A stretch of DNA of 64,000 bases from Brucella sp. BE17 (GTDB taxonomy: Bacteria > Pseudomonadota > Alphaproteobacteria > Rhizobiales > Rhizobiaceae), in assembly GCF_039545455.1 (NCBI RefSeq), contig NZ_CP154467.1:1178001-1242000 (forward strand), given 5' to 3'. The stretch's first letter is position 1, and the number at the start of each line of letters is the position of its first letter. Shown here in pieces: positions 1-9,116 of this stretch. The position numbers and the translations under genes are program-made. Under the pieces are notes generated by a model. It made no database searches and had not been told where the DNA came from. It worked only from the letters and a program-made list of their open reading frames with translations.

Positions 1-873
1 ATCGAAACGCGCGCCGAGCTTGCCATTGAAAGCCGTGCTATCGCCCTCATTGGAATAGGGATAGGCTCCATCATACTGGTTGCGGCCACGGCTAAAAAGT
101 CCATCCGTATAGATACGGCCCCAGTCGAAATCCCTCCCAAGCGCAAAATTGAACGACCCCTGTACAAAACCGTCGCGGTCGTCCTCATGGCCTGATTTTT
201 CCGGCGTGGTAAAATCATAACCCTGCGTGCCGGTTACGGCAGCACCCAAAGCATAATCGATCCCGCTTTCGCTGCGCCCCTGTATCGAGCCGGATGCATA
301 GCCACCCCATGGATGCGTAACGCCCGTTGTCAGACTACCGCACCATGGTCGCTCGCCGCAAGCGCCGCCCTCATTGGTGATGATGTTGATAACGCCCCCC
401 ATAGCATCAGCGCCGTATTGCGCGGAATGGGCACCCTTTGCGATCTCGATACGGTCGATGGACGTGAGTGGAATATTTGAAAGCGCGGTAGCACCAGAAG
501 TAGCGGATGCCGAGCGCACGCCATTGACCAGTATTACAACCTGCTTGGATGACAGGCCGCGCACATAAAGATTGGAGCTTGATCCCCGTCCGCCATTGGT
601 CGTGATCGAAACGCCGCTATAGCTATTGAGCAGAGTTTGCAGGTCGGGAGCTGCTGAATGTTTAATCGCCTCACGATTAATGACCGTCACCGACGATGTG
701 GAGCGTTGCAGCGACGTGGCGCGGCGCAAGGGCGTCACCACAATCGTATCGAGCGAAACCACATCCTCAGTGTCTGGCAGGGATTGGGCGTGGCTTTCAA
801 GCGACATGAAAAACCCAGGAACCGCAAAGCCCAAGAGCGGTGCCACAACGAGAGTAGAGCGAAAACTATGCAT
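1..873 (-). CDS. btuB: TonB-dependent outer membrane receptor, BtuB-like (C-terminal part beyond window)
   Basis: Likely takes up cobalamin or another corrinoid across the outer membrane, powered by TonB. The 291 visible residues begin with a signal peptide (about residues 1-30, ending near SHAQ), followed by a TonB-box-like DTIVVTP (about 42-48) and a plug domain with the typical block GAHSAQYGADAMGGVINII (about 145-165). The start of the beta-barrel follows, and the gene runs off the left edge of the window. The ATG at 873 gives a clean signal peptide. Substrate assignment rests mainly on the cobalamin riboswitch just upstream. Other TonB receptors share the same plug, so without the riboswitch the substrate would be open. 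Confidence 0.9.
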   Translation of the reverse strand, partial: MHSFRSTLVVAPLLGFAVPGFFMSLESHAQSLPDTEDVVSLDTIVVTPLRRATSLQRSTSSVTVINREAIKHSAAPDLQTLLNSYSGVSITTNGGRGSSSNLYVRGLSSKQVVILVNGVRSASATSGATALSNIPLTSIDRIEIAKGAHSAQYGADAMGGVINIITNEGGACGERPWCGSLTTGVTHPWGGYASGSIQGRSESGIDYALGAAVTGTQGYDFTTPEKSGHEDDRDGFVQGSFNFALGRDFDWGRIYTDGLFSRGRNQYDGAYPYSNEGDSTAFNGKLGARFD

Positions 874-1009
874 CTTGCATTCCCTGCATAACAACCGCAG
901 GATAAGGAAATGACGGCAAAAGCGGTCCTCATCCGGCGGCAACATTTTTCAATGTCACCGCTACGGAAAGCCGCGCCCGGACACACCCCGTATCCAAGCA
1001 TAGGTGACC

Positions 1010-1215
1010 GGATACGGCAGGTCTCCTGACTCCCGGGTCCTAGCCTCTCTTCCACCTTCCCGAGTGCGACATACAGCACTCAGTGGTCTGTCGCTTGCGC
1101 GACCATGAAAGATTGCTCTCCGGTTACAGTTGCGGGGGCAGTCGCGGAATTGCCGGATCGGCATCACCGTGTTCCCTTTTCATCCACCATCATGGCAGAA
1201 CCGTTTCCTGCCTCA
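1010..1215 (-). promoter_or_regulatory. Cobalamin (B12) riboswitch
   Basis: Read on the minus strand, the segment has the conserved blocks of the AdoCbl riboswitch in order: GGGAA...GGTG, then GACTGCCCCCGCAACTGTAA, then a B12-box-like GACCACTG, and finally AGTCAGGAGACCTGCC near 1015-1031. It lies directly upstream of the BtuB-like receptor. Just downstream (about 985-1014) is a hairpin with arms GTATCC and GGATAC that could act as the expression platform. B12 binding should lower receptor expression. The ends given are approximate. Confidence 0.93.
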
Positions 1216-1552
1216 AGCGATAGCAAGGGTGTCGGGGATAAGCAATCTATCAACATCAGGGAAATAAAGTGTCGCGGGTGCCGGTTTGGTGAAACAGAGG
1301 GGTAGCGCCGACAGCACCCGCTGGCTGTCGAAAAACGGCGCCACTAAAAGATCGCGCTTGTGCGCTCGACAGATAAATGGAGCCGGGATACCGATTAGGG
1401 CCAAGGCATCCCGGGACGACAGCGCTGGTGGACGCCGCCGACAATCACATTACTAGCAATGTGGAGCGGGACGTTCTTTGATTTCAATCAAACACCGGAT
1501 AAAAATCACGAAAAGAAATTGAATTTCTTCCGAACATGTTTTCAACGCAGGT
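1216..1552. other. Intergenic stretch, no gene seen
   Basis: Lies between the riboswitch and the stop of the glycoside hydrolase-like gene. It should contain the promoter for the riboswitch-receptor transcript, but I see no pair of -35/-10 boxes with good spacing. The short open frames here have no recognisable protein features. Confidence 0.5.
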
Positions 1553-2746
1553 TTATTGGGGTGGCCTACACCGACCCCAGCTTTTCTTAAAAAAATCTGA
1601 AACACTCTTAAGCTTTGGATCGGAAAGAAAACCCTGACGGAACAGGATACTGCCCTTCACTCCGGGTAGCTTTTCATTGAACTCCAACTGGCGCTTTAGC
1701 TCGCTGACGCCCTCGCCTGTTTGCCAGTCCGGTTCGGAGGACGTCACGGTGCCAGCCCTGTAAAGAGCCATGCCGATATAGAGATCGGTCTTCGTGTCGC
1801 GCACCGTGTCGGCCCACCATTGGACGATTGTATCATAAGGAACATCGTCGCGAGCGAACGACCAATAGACCTGCGGTGCGATATAGTCGATCAGTTCCTC
1901 TTTGACCCAGCGCCGTGTGTCAGCAAAATCACCGTCATAGTTGGTCTTGCCAGCGCGCGTTGCCGAACCGGTCGGATCGTCCGCACGGTTGCGCCACACG
2001 CCACCCGGACTGATGCCAAAGCGCACATTCGGGCGGATCGACTTGATGCGTTCGGAAACCTCGCGCACCAGCATGTAGGTGTTGTGACGTCGCCAGTCGT
2101 AACGCGTAGAAAACGACGTCCCGAAACGGCGATAAGTCGCCTTGTCGTCAAGCGGTGACCCGGCGGTTTCATAGTAGAAATAATCGTCGAACTGAATGCC
2201 GTCGACATTGTATTTCTGTACTACCTCGGCGGTAATGTCGCTCACCCATTTGCGAACAGCGGGGATACCTGGATCGAGCACATAGCGATCTGCCGAAACA
2301 CCCGCCCATTCAGGTCTGGTCTGATAGATACTCGGCGGTGAATCGCCAGCTGCATTCTTCAGCGCCTTGCGGGTCGATGGCTTGATGTCCATCGATATCC
2401 GATAGGGATTGAGCCAGGCATGCAGTTCGATGCCGCGCTTGTGCGCCTCATCGATTGCAAACTGCAGTGGATCGAAACCGGGATATTTGCCAAGCCTGCC
2501 GGTGAGATACGATGACCATGGCAGATAGGAAGAAACATAGAATGCATCGGCTGCCGGAGACACCTGAAAGATGACGGCATTGATGCCGTGTTCTTTTGCC
2601 TCGTCGAAAAGGCGCACCAGTTCGCGCTTCTGCCGCTCAACGCGCTTTGCGTCATCCGCAATATTGGCCGACGCTTTCGACGGCCAGTCCAGATTGAGGA
2701 CCGTGGCGATCCAGCTTGCATGAAAGGCATCGCAAACAACAGGCAT
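1553..2746 (-). CDS. Family 10 glycosyl hydrolase-like protein (GHL10/YddW type)
   Basis: TIM-barrel protein of the GHL10 family. E. coli YddW is a lipoprotein member and some relatives act on peptidoglycan glycan strands; the substrate here is unknown. Visible family blocks are SWIATVLNLDWPSK (about residues 11-24), GINAVIFQVSP, HAWLNPYR, DGIQFDDYFY (about 182-191, with acidic candidate catalytic residues) and YIAPQVYWSFAR. The family usually has an export signal, but here an in-frame TGA sits directly before the ATG and the protein begins only ten residues ahead of the conserved core. A dispersed repeat lies immediately upstream. The 5' end may therefore have been lost, leaving a cytoplasmic or non-functional product. 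Confidence 0.82.
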   Translation of the reverse strand: MPVVCDAFHASWIATVLNLDWPSKASANIADDAKRVERQKRELVRLFDEAKEHGINAVIFQVSPAADAFYVSSYLPWSSYLTGRLGKYPGFDPLQFAIDEAHKRGIELHAWLNPYRISMDIKPSTRKALKNAAGDSPPSIYQTRPEWAGVSADRYVLDPGIPAVRKWVSDITAEVVQKYNVDGIQFDDYFYYETAGSPLDDKATYRRFGTSFSTRYDWRRHNTYMLVREVSERIKSIRPNVRFGISPGGVWRNRADDPTGSATRAGKTNYDGDFADTRRWVKEELIDYIAPQVYWSFARDDVPYDTIVQWWADTVRDTKTDLYIGMALYRAGTVTSSEPDWQTGEGVSELKRQLEFNEKLPGVKGSILFRQGFLSDPKLKSVSDFFKKSWGRCRPPQ

Positions 2747-2760
2747 TCATATTCCATAAG

Positions 2761-2836
2761 CTAGTGTGGCTTTGAATCCAAAAATCGATCAAAGCCTTGC
2801 TCCAAAGTGAGACGAATTTCAGTTTAGCCACGCTAG
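2761..2836. repeat. Dispersed palindromic repeat, family A, copy 1
   Basis: A 76-base segment with near-perfect terminal inverted repeats (CTAGTGTGGC at the left, GCCACGCTAG at the right). It aligns without gaps over 69 bases with 21708-21776 upstream of degP. Shared runs include CGATCAAAG, TTGCTCCAAAGTGA and ACGAATTTCAG. It sits immediately upstream of the glycoside hydrolase-like gene. Confidence 0.8.
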
Positions 2837-2856
2837 GGATAATTGCATAAATATGC

Positions 2857-3291
2857 TCAGCCCGTCTGATGCCCCGTCGTGCTCTCGATGTCCACCCGGA
2901 AGAATACCGGCTCAAGCGGGCGCTCTGACCCTTCTCTGGTGACCGTCTTGGTATAGGCCGGCTCCCACCATGTTGCATCCTTCGACATCAGCTTCGCGAT
3001 TGCAGCCTTTTCTTCCTCCAGTCCGAGCTCACGATAACGCCCGCGCACGACAACCGTACTCCACTGGGTGCGCGATGCGATGTCGTCAAACAGGATGCAC
3101 ACCGCATCATTACGGCGCATCGCATCGATTTTCTGACCTTCGGTTGTGAAGGAATAAAGTGAACCGCCGCTAAAGCGAAACCCCATCGGAACAATAACCG
3201 GAGCATTATCCAGAACATAGGCGAGACGCCCGACATGCGTCTGCTGGATCATGTTTCTGATATCGTAGTCCGACATTTCCTTGATGATCAT
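2857..3291 (-). CDS. Pyridoxamine 5'-phosphate oxidase-fold flavin-binding protein
   Basis: A 144-residue split-barrel protein of the PNPOx-like family, which binds FMN, F420 or haem. It is too short and divergent to be called PdxH. Typical blocks are an N-terminal helix ([20 protein letters not shown]), [27 protein letters not shown] and [13 protein letters not shown]. The ATG at 3291 is chosen because AGGAGG lies six bases upstream; an in-frame ATG at 3309 lies before that ribosome-binding site. The substrate is unknown. It stands alone, reading toward the GHL10 gene. Confidence 0.85.
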   Translation of the reverse strand: MIIKEMSDYDIRNMIQQTHVGRLAYVLDNAPVIVPMGFRFSGGSLYSFTTEGQKIDAMRRNDAVCILFDDIASRTQWSTVVVRGRYRELGLEEEKAAIAKLMSKDATWWEPAYTKTVTREGSERPLEPVFFRVDIESTTGHQTG

Positions 3292-3355
3292 GGCACGCCT
3301 CCTGAACATTCCCAGTCTACAAAAACCCGGACAATTTAACCTTGACTGTAATCAA

Positions 3356-4282
3356 TCAAACGAAGAGCCGACCTTCGGCGATCTTGATTGCCGTGCCGCC
3401 GATGCGCGCGCTGACGAGTTTCTGCTTTTCCACATCGATTTCAAGGCGAATACGCGACGGGCGCCCCATTTCCATACCCTGTTCGATCCACCATTGCGAA
3501 CTGCCGTCCAACGGCTTGTCGTTCTGTTGGATCAAGCCTGCAAAAGCCGCGACCGCCGAACCCGTCGCCGGATCTTCATAGATATTGGAACCTGTCACAA
3601 ACATACGCGCATGAAAATTGCTGTCGAACAGAATAGTATCACGGCAATAGACGTAGATCGGCAAAGGACGATCACCGACATGCGGCAGGCTTTCCGCTAC
3701 ATAAACCGGATCAATTGCCACTTTGGCCGCAGCGATCAAATTATGCACTGGCACCAGAAGATAAGGCGTTCCGGCACTCCACACGGCGGGAACATGGTTT
3801 TCAAAACCGATTTCGTGGGTTCCAAGTCCGACGGCCGCCGCTGCTTCTTCCTTTTCCACCCGTACATCTAGCTTTTCCGGCAAGCGCGGCAGATCGAATT
3901 CCGCAAAGGCGCTGCCTTCGTCCAAAATGACCCCACACCGCACAATTCCGACTTTTTCTTCCAGCGTAATGAGCCGGTCTGCCTCCTCGCCCACATCCTG
4001 ACGCCGCGCCAGTGAGACAGCGGCTCCCACCGTTGGATGGCCTGCGAATGGCAGTTCGTAATCGGGCGTGAAAATGCGCACAGCCGCCTCATGAGCAGGA
4101 TTTTCAGGCGGCAGAATAAAAACTGTTTCTGAAAGATTGAATTCCCGCGCTATCGCCTGCATGCGCGCATCACTCAGCCCCTCACAATCATGAAGAACGG
4201 CCAGCGGATTTCCAGCAAGAGCCTTGTCGGCGAAAATATCGAAAACTTCATAGAAACGGCCGGAAAATTCCGTGTCGCTCAT
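3356..4282 (-). CDS. PhzF family isomerase-like protein
   Basis: A 308-residue member of the PhzF/YddE family, with two similar half-domains of the diaminopimelate epimerase fold. Visible blocks are an N-terminal [20 protein letters not shown], the LSETVFI motif (about residue 50) with the glutamate that is catalytic in Phz[17 protein letters not shown], and [14 protein letters not shown] in the second half. There are no other phenazine genes here, so the real substrate is unknown and 'phenazine biosynthesis' should not be inferred. AGGAGG lies ten bases upstream of the ATG. Confidence 0.9.
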   Translation of the reverse strand: MSDTEFSGRFYEVFDIFADKALAGNPLAVLHDCEGLSDARMQAIAREFNLSETVFILPPENPAHEAAVRIFTPDYELPFAGHPTVGAAVSLARRQDVGEEADRLITLEEKVGIVRCGVILDEGSAFAEFDLPRLPEKLDVRVEKEEAAAAVGLGTHEIGFENHVPAVWSAGTPYLLVPVHNLIAAAKVAIDPVYVAESLPHVGDRPLPIYVYCRDTILFDSNFHARMFVTGSNIYEDPATGSAVAAFAGLIQQNDKPLDGSSQWWIEQGMEMGRPSRIRLEIDVEKQKLVSARIGGTAIKIAEGRLFV

Positions 4283-4377
4283 GCTTCATCCTCCTCTCGC
4301 CTGATGATGCTTCATACCAAACAGCATGCCCCCGCAGCACCGAGCATAACGATTTTACCGGCTCTGTCACCCATCGG

Positions 4378-5130
4378 TCAGCAGGGCTTGTTCACATATC
4401 CAAAATGCCAATCGGCAAAGGCGCGAACGTAAGACGGTGTGGCATCCCCCATTTCACCGTGAGCTGTAACGGGAATAATCTCTGCAAGTTCCGGTTCTGA
4501 CTGCGCGGCCATAAACTTTTCGATTTCAGCTACAATCTGTTTTGTGGAAAGATCAAAACGATGACGGCGGAAAAGCGCAATGCTGCGATTGGCGGTAACC
4601 AGATTGAATTGGGGTTCTGCCCGCGCCTTACGTATGTCGAGTCCGGTTTCCTCCAACACCTCACGCCGCATATTGCCTTCAAAATCAGCATAGGTTTCGA
4701 TGACGTCATTATCATCGATCGAACCGGCAGGAAAATAGATACGTCCGCCCACAGCGCTCTGATTGCTCATTCGCGCCGCGATTAGATGGCCCTCCCGCGA
4801 AACGATCACGCCTATGGCAAAAATATGCCATGGCCGTACTGTCTCAGGGTCTTGCCGCCAATACATGAGCGTGGCGAAACTCGTGCGCTGGAAAGAAGCC
4901 TGCAACACACCGTTTTGCAAGTCTGCATTTGGTGCGAGAAACACCTCTCCGTCAAACAAAGCCGGTTTTGCGGCATATTCCCGTTGCCAATTGGCGGCAA
5001 TCAACGCCTTGTTTTGTTGCGTATAGGCAAGCGGTCCCGGCACCACCCGCACATCAGCGGCGTCAAGGACGTGGACGGTATTTTCCTTCACCAGTTGCAT
5101 CGTTACCGACTTTGTTTTTCGGACATTCAA
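4378..5130 (-). CDS. NUDIX hydrolase
   Basis: A 250-residue protein expected to cleave nucleoside-diphosphate-linked compounds. The NUDIX core REVLEETGL is present in the middle of the protein (about residues 158-166). The conserved G and E normally found farther upstream in the NUDIX box are not in standard spacing, so the metal site may be modified. The N-terminal 100 residues look like the pre-NUDIX domain of a small rhizobial family. Two starts are possible, at 5130 and at 5100 (MQLVKENTVHVLD); neither has a clear Shine-Dalgarno sequence. Confidence 0.8.
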   Translation of the reverse strand: MNVRKTKSVTMQLVKENTVHVLDAADVRVVPGPLAYTQQNKALIAANWQREYAAKPALFDGEVFLAPNADLQNGVLQASFQRTSFATLMYWRQDPETVRPWHIFAIGVIVSREGHLIAARMSNQSAVGGRIYFPAGSIDDNDVIETYADFEGNMRREVLEETGLDIRKARAEPQFNLVTANRSIALFRRHRFDLSTKQIVAEIEKFMAAQSEPELAEIIPVTAHGEMGDATPSYVRAFADWHFGYVNKPC

Positions 5131-5205
5131 TACCCATATTCACACTATACTTGATTGATAGTATCAAGGTCACATACACGGATCAGGTATCTGAAAGCGG
5201 GTGAA

Positions 5206-5631
5206 ATGTTCAAGTCAACACTTTGCGCAGCAATTGTCACAAGTCTCATGACCGGCTTTTTCGCCGTGCCCGTCATGGCTGTTGAGTTGCGCAAGACACC
5301 TTATCTACCGTCTCTCCGGCCTGCTGGCTCTCCCGTCCCCAGCCTCAATTCCGGCATTAACCGACCTGGGCCTGCTTCACGCGGATGCTATGGCTCAACC
5401 ACCTGCCGCAGCAGCGACACCTATATTAACGGCAACGGTGTTCTCAAATACAGGAACGGAGAACCGCTGGAGGTTCGCCCGTCGACACGACCCCAGCCCA
5501 GGCGCTTCGGTCCAAGCATCAATCATATGCAATGGTGCTCGAACCGTTATCGCAGTTACCGCAGCTCCGACGACAGCTATCAGCCTCTCGCCGGGCCGCG
5601 TACAAGCTGCAATTCGCCGTTTCAGCGCTGA
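5206..5631 (+). CDS. BA14K family secreted protein
   Basis: A 141-residue protein with a clear signal peptide (MFKSTLCAAIV... to VMA, about residues 1-25), a Pro/Ser/Arg-rich middle, and a C-terminal block HMQWCSNRYRSYRSSDDSYQ followed by PLAGPRTSC. That block matches the BA14K family (the C-x-x-RYRSY-x-S-x-D-x-[ST]-[YF] pattern with a second Cys). The Brucella 14-kDa member is an immunoreactive protein with reported lectin-like activity; the role here is inferred. Its stop codon directly abuts the stop of the convergent aminotransferase gene. Confidence 0.75.
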   Translation: MFKSTLCAAIVTSLMTGFFAVPVMAVELRKTPYLPSLRPAGSPVPSLNSGINRPGPASRGCYGSTTCRSSDTYINGNGVLKYRNGEPLEVRPSTRPQPRRFGPSINHMQWCSNRYRSYRSSDDSYQPLAGPRTSCNSPFQR

Positions 5632-6864
5632 TCAGGCGGCAGCTGATTTGCGCTGTGTCTCGATCAACCGGCCAAGGCGCTTGATGCCTTCATCAATCAT
5701 CGCGTCATTGGCACAGGAATAGCTCAGCCGCAAAGTATTGGCACCACTACCATCAGCAAAGAAAGCCTTGCCCGGCACGAAGGCCACCTTTTCGCTTTCG
5801 ATGGAAGCCGCAAGCAGCTCTGCCCCGTCCATGCCTTCCGGTAGCGTCACCCATATGAACATGCCGCCTTCCGGTCTGGTCCACTCAGTGCCCTTCGGCA
5901 TGTATTTTTGCAAGGCTTGCAGCATGCTGTCACGACGTTGCTTGTAGACCTTGGCGATCTTGGCAACCTGCGCGTCAAAGCTGCGGGTCGCGACGTGATG
6001 AATTGCAATCTGGTTGATCGTCGAGGAATGTAGATCCGCCGCCTGTTTCATGAGTACGAGCTTGCGGATAACCGTCTGCGAGGCGACCACATAACCCACA
6101 CGCAAGCCCGGAGCGAGCGTCTTGGAGAAGGATCCGCAATAGATGGTGCGGGTCTTTTCGATGTCACCGCCATTACGGGCAATGTCGAGTGCCAGGATCG
6201 GCGGAATGGCTTCGCCGTCATAACGTAGATACTGGTAAGCCGCATCTTCGATAATGGCAGCCTCGAGCTCGTCTGCCTGACCGAGCAACTTCTCGCGTGT
6301 GGCGCGATCCACCGTTTCGCCGGTTGGATTGGCGAAATCCGCCGACAGATAAAGGAACTTCGCCTTGCCGCCTGCATTCTGTGCCGCATGAGCATAGGAA
6401 GCTGGCGTGCGATTGCCCTGGAGCGCCAGCGCATCATAGGTCGGCTCATAAGCATTGAACGCCTGAAGCGCACCCAGATATGTCGGTGCCGTCACCAGAG
6501 CGGTGTCGTTTGGCGACAAAAACAGCCGACCCAGATAGTCGAGCGCCTGCTGCGAACCCGATGTGATGAAGACATTATCTTCGGTGCAGGGAATGCCGAT
6601 CTTGGCCAGTTCGCCAACTAGCCATGTTCGGAGCGGTTTGTAGCCTTCGGAGACCGAATATTGCAGAGCCGCATTGGCTTCGCTGCCGGTCAGCGACGCC
6701 TGATAGGCTGCCTGAAAGGCTTCGTTGGGGAACAGTGCCGGATCGGGAATACCACCGGCAAAAGAGATAATATCCGGCCGCTCCAGAAGTTTTAGAAGTT
6801 CACGGATTTCTGATGCGCGCATACGTTTGGAGCGCGTTGCAAAAACATTTTCCCAGTCCAACAC
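5632..6864 (-). CDS. PLP-dependent aminotransferase, 2-aminoadipate/valine aminotransferase-like (fold type I)
   Basis: A 410-residue class I/II aminotransferase related to LysN-type 2-aminoadipate transaminases and to the MocR aminotransferase domain, but without a GntR domain. Visible blocks are IISFAGGIPDPALFP, FITSGSQQALDYLGRLFL, ADFANPTGETV, IIEDAAYQYLRYDGE and the PLP lysine in GSFSKTLAPGLRVGYV. The start is set at GTG 6864 because AAGGAG lies seven bases before it. A TTG 21 bases upstream gives a longer frame but lies ahead of that ribosome-binding site. The natural amino donor is not determined. Confidence 0.88.
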   Translation of the reverse strand: MLDWENVFATRSKRMRASEIRELLKLLERPDIISFAGGIPDPALFPNEAFQAAYQASLTGSEANAALQYSVSEGYKPLRTWLVGELAKIGIPCTEDNVFITSGSQQALDYLGRLFLSPNDTALVTAPTYLGALQAFNAYEPTYDALALQGNRTPASYAHAAQNAGGKAKFLYLSADFANPTGETVDRATREKLLGQADELEAAIIEDAAYQYLRYDGEAIPPILALDIARNGGDIEKTRTIYCGSFSKTLAPGLRVGYVVASQTVIRKLVLMKQAADLHSSTINQIAIHHVATRSFDAQVAKIAKVYKQRRDSMLQALQKYMPKGTEWTRPEGGMFIWVTLPEGMDGAELLAASIESEKVAFVPGKAFFADGSGANTLRLSYSCANDAMIDEGIKRLGRLIETQRKSAAA

Positions 6865-7037
6865 GGGAAATCTCCTTAAATTCAACCTAAACTTCGCCGG
6901 ATAAAGAGAAGCGATAGCGCAATTCCAGCCAGACTGGAACAGCTCATGCCATGCTTTGATGGAATAAAGATATTCGGATTAGGAATTTAACAGAGTCGTA
7001 GCGATGCCTGTCTGCAATCCTAGACCATCGGGGATGA

Positions 7038-7065
7038 AGAGGGCGAAACAAACGCCCTTTTTCTT
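7038..7065 (+). terminator. Orphan rho-independent terminator on the plus strand
   Basis: AGGGCG, a seven-base loop, CGCCCT and then TTTTCTTT, read on the plus strand. No plus-strand protein gene lies between 5632 and here, so this may end a small RNA transcribed divergently from the aminotransferase gene. A possible but weak promoter (TTGATG near 6956 with TAGGAA about 18 bases downstream) would give an RNA of about 70 bases. On the minus strand the hairpin lacks a U-run, so it is a poor ilvC terminator. Confidence 0.5.
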
Positions 7066-7083
7066 TGATCGAAAAGCACCGTA

Positions 7084-7224
7084 AAATCCGATGAGATTCT
7101 GGTTCTGGACCGGCGAAAATGGTGTTTTGCGAGGACCGGAGCGCAGCGTACATTAGTACGCGAGCACCAGAAGCCGAACAAAACGCCATTTGCAGACGGC
7201 CAGAACCGGAATATCTCGGATTTT
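7084..7224. repeat. Long imperfect inverted repeat downstream of ilvC (about 140-base hairpin)
   Basis: The segment folds back over almost its whole length. Outer arms are AAATCCGA...AGAT and ATCTCGGATTT, next are TGGTTCTGG and CCAGAACC, then AAAATGGTGTTTTG and AACAAAACGCCATTT, with an apex CGTAC-ATTA-GTACG. It begins two bases after the ilvC stop. Read on the plus strand it ends in seven T residues, so it can stop transcription coming from the left. It looks like an intergenic mobile or mosaic repeat of the Rhizobiales, but I see no second copy in this window. Confidence 0.75.
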
Positions 7225-7225
7225 T

Positions 7226-8248
<1,023 letters not shown>

Positions 8249-8292
8249 CTATTCCCTTCAGTCAAATTATCCTGCGTCTTCCTCGCAGAAGA

Positions 8293-8934
8293 TTAAGCCC
8301 CATAAAGAGCGAAAAACTGCTTTGTGGCCCGCCGGGCGTCCCGGATGACCTCCGCATCAGTCAGTTCCAGCCGGTCGCCGAGCAGCAACCGGATCTGCAT
8401 GTCCCGAACCACCAGTCCGAAAAATGCACGAAATGCTTCATCGATATCGTCGAAAGCCAGAAGCTTCGCTTCCTGTCCCATTTCAAGGATCGGCTTCAGA
8501 CGTCTGGCCATGGCGACCGGCCCATTGGCGAGAACGATCTCGCCCAGCGCAGACTTAGCTGATGCGGCATGGCTCACCGCCAGACGGTTGAGAGCAATCG
8601 ACGTCGGGCTTGAAAGCACCAGAAGCCAGTCGCGGGCAAAATGTTCGAGGCTTGAGAAAAGCGATTCTGCATCAAGCTTTTCACGCGCCACCGGAACAAC
8701 GCGCACTTTCGACGCCTGCCAGCGCACCATCGCCGTCAGCAAACCATCGCGGTCGCCGAACCATTTATAGAGGCTTTCCTTGGAGCAGTTTGCGGCGCGT
8801 GCGATGCTTGCCGTCGTCAAAGCGCGATCTCCGCCCTCGACCAGAAGCCGCAGCGCCTGCTTCAGAACCTCGTTCTGACGCGGCGAAAGCGACTGACGGT
8901 CTTCAGCCTGAAATTCCTCGCTTCTATCGCTCAA
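8293..8934 (-). CDS. TetR/AcrR family transcriptional regulator
   Basis: A 213-residue regulator with an N-terminal helix-turn-helix (ALTTASIARAANCSKESLY, then KWFGDRDGLL, about residues 38-67) and an all-alpha ligand domain of unknown effector. The start is TTG at 8934, supported by AGGAGG seven bases upstream. A 14-base perfect palindrome sits just before the gene and is a likely self-operator. The gene reads toward ilvC, with about 47 bases between them. No efflux pump or other obvious target is adjacent. Confidence 0.9.
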   Translation of the reverse strand: MSDRSEEFQAEDRQSLSPRQNEVLKQALRLLVEGGDRALTTASIARAANCSKESLYKWFGDRDGLLTAMVRWQASKVRVVPVAREKLDAESLFSSLEHFARDWLLVLSSPTSIALNRLAVSHAASAKSALGEIVLANGPVAMARRLKPILEMGQEAKLLAFDDIDEAFRAFFGLVVRDMQIRLLLGDRLELTDAEVIRDARRATKQFFALYGA

Positions 8935-8954
8935 GGGCTTGCCTCCTCATCCTT

Positions 8955-8968
8955 GTACCGTACGGTAC
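8955..8968. promoter_or_regulatory. Palindromic operator candidate upstream of the TetR gene
   Basis: GTACCGTACGGTAC is a perfect 14-base palindrome 20 bases upstream of the TTG start, overlapping the probable promoter region. TetR regulators commonly bind such sites in front of their own gene. Confidence 0.6.
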
Positions 8969-9036
8969 GGTTCTAATTCATAGAGCGATGCAAATGAGCG
9001 GTCAAGAAGGATTTTTCGGATTTTGCTCTATCGACG

Positions 9037-9092
9037 CAAAAAACAGACAGCCCCCAGAGCACACTCAAGGAGTGAGCCGGAGCCGTCTGTTT
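9037..9092 (-). terminator. Rho-independent terminator of kup
   Basis: On the minus strand, AAACAGAC...GTCTGTTT arms with further pairing inside (GGCTCC near GGGGGC) are followed by a T-run. It lies about 25 bases after the kup stop codon. Confidence 0.75.
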
Positions 9093-9116
9093 CGTTTTTA
9101 CCTGCAAGGTGCGATC

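Noticed and set aside
735..1079. Minus-strand open frame of 114 codons over the riboswitch
   Set aside because: It covers the conserved riboswitch blocks and the true receptor start in another frame and has no protein-like pattern.
2652..2978. Alternative frame that could add an N-terminus to the GHL10 protein by frameshift
   Set aside because: The upstream frame does not encode a signal peptide and runs through the repeat, so a simple frameshift does not restore a normal start.
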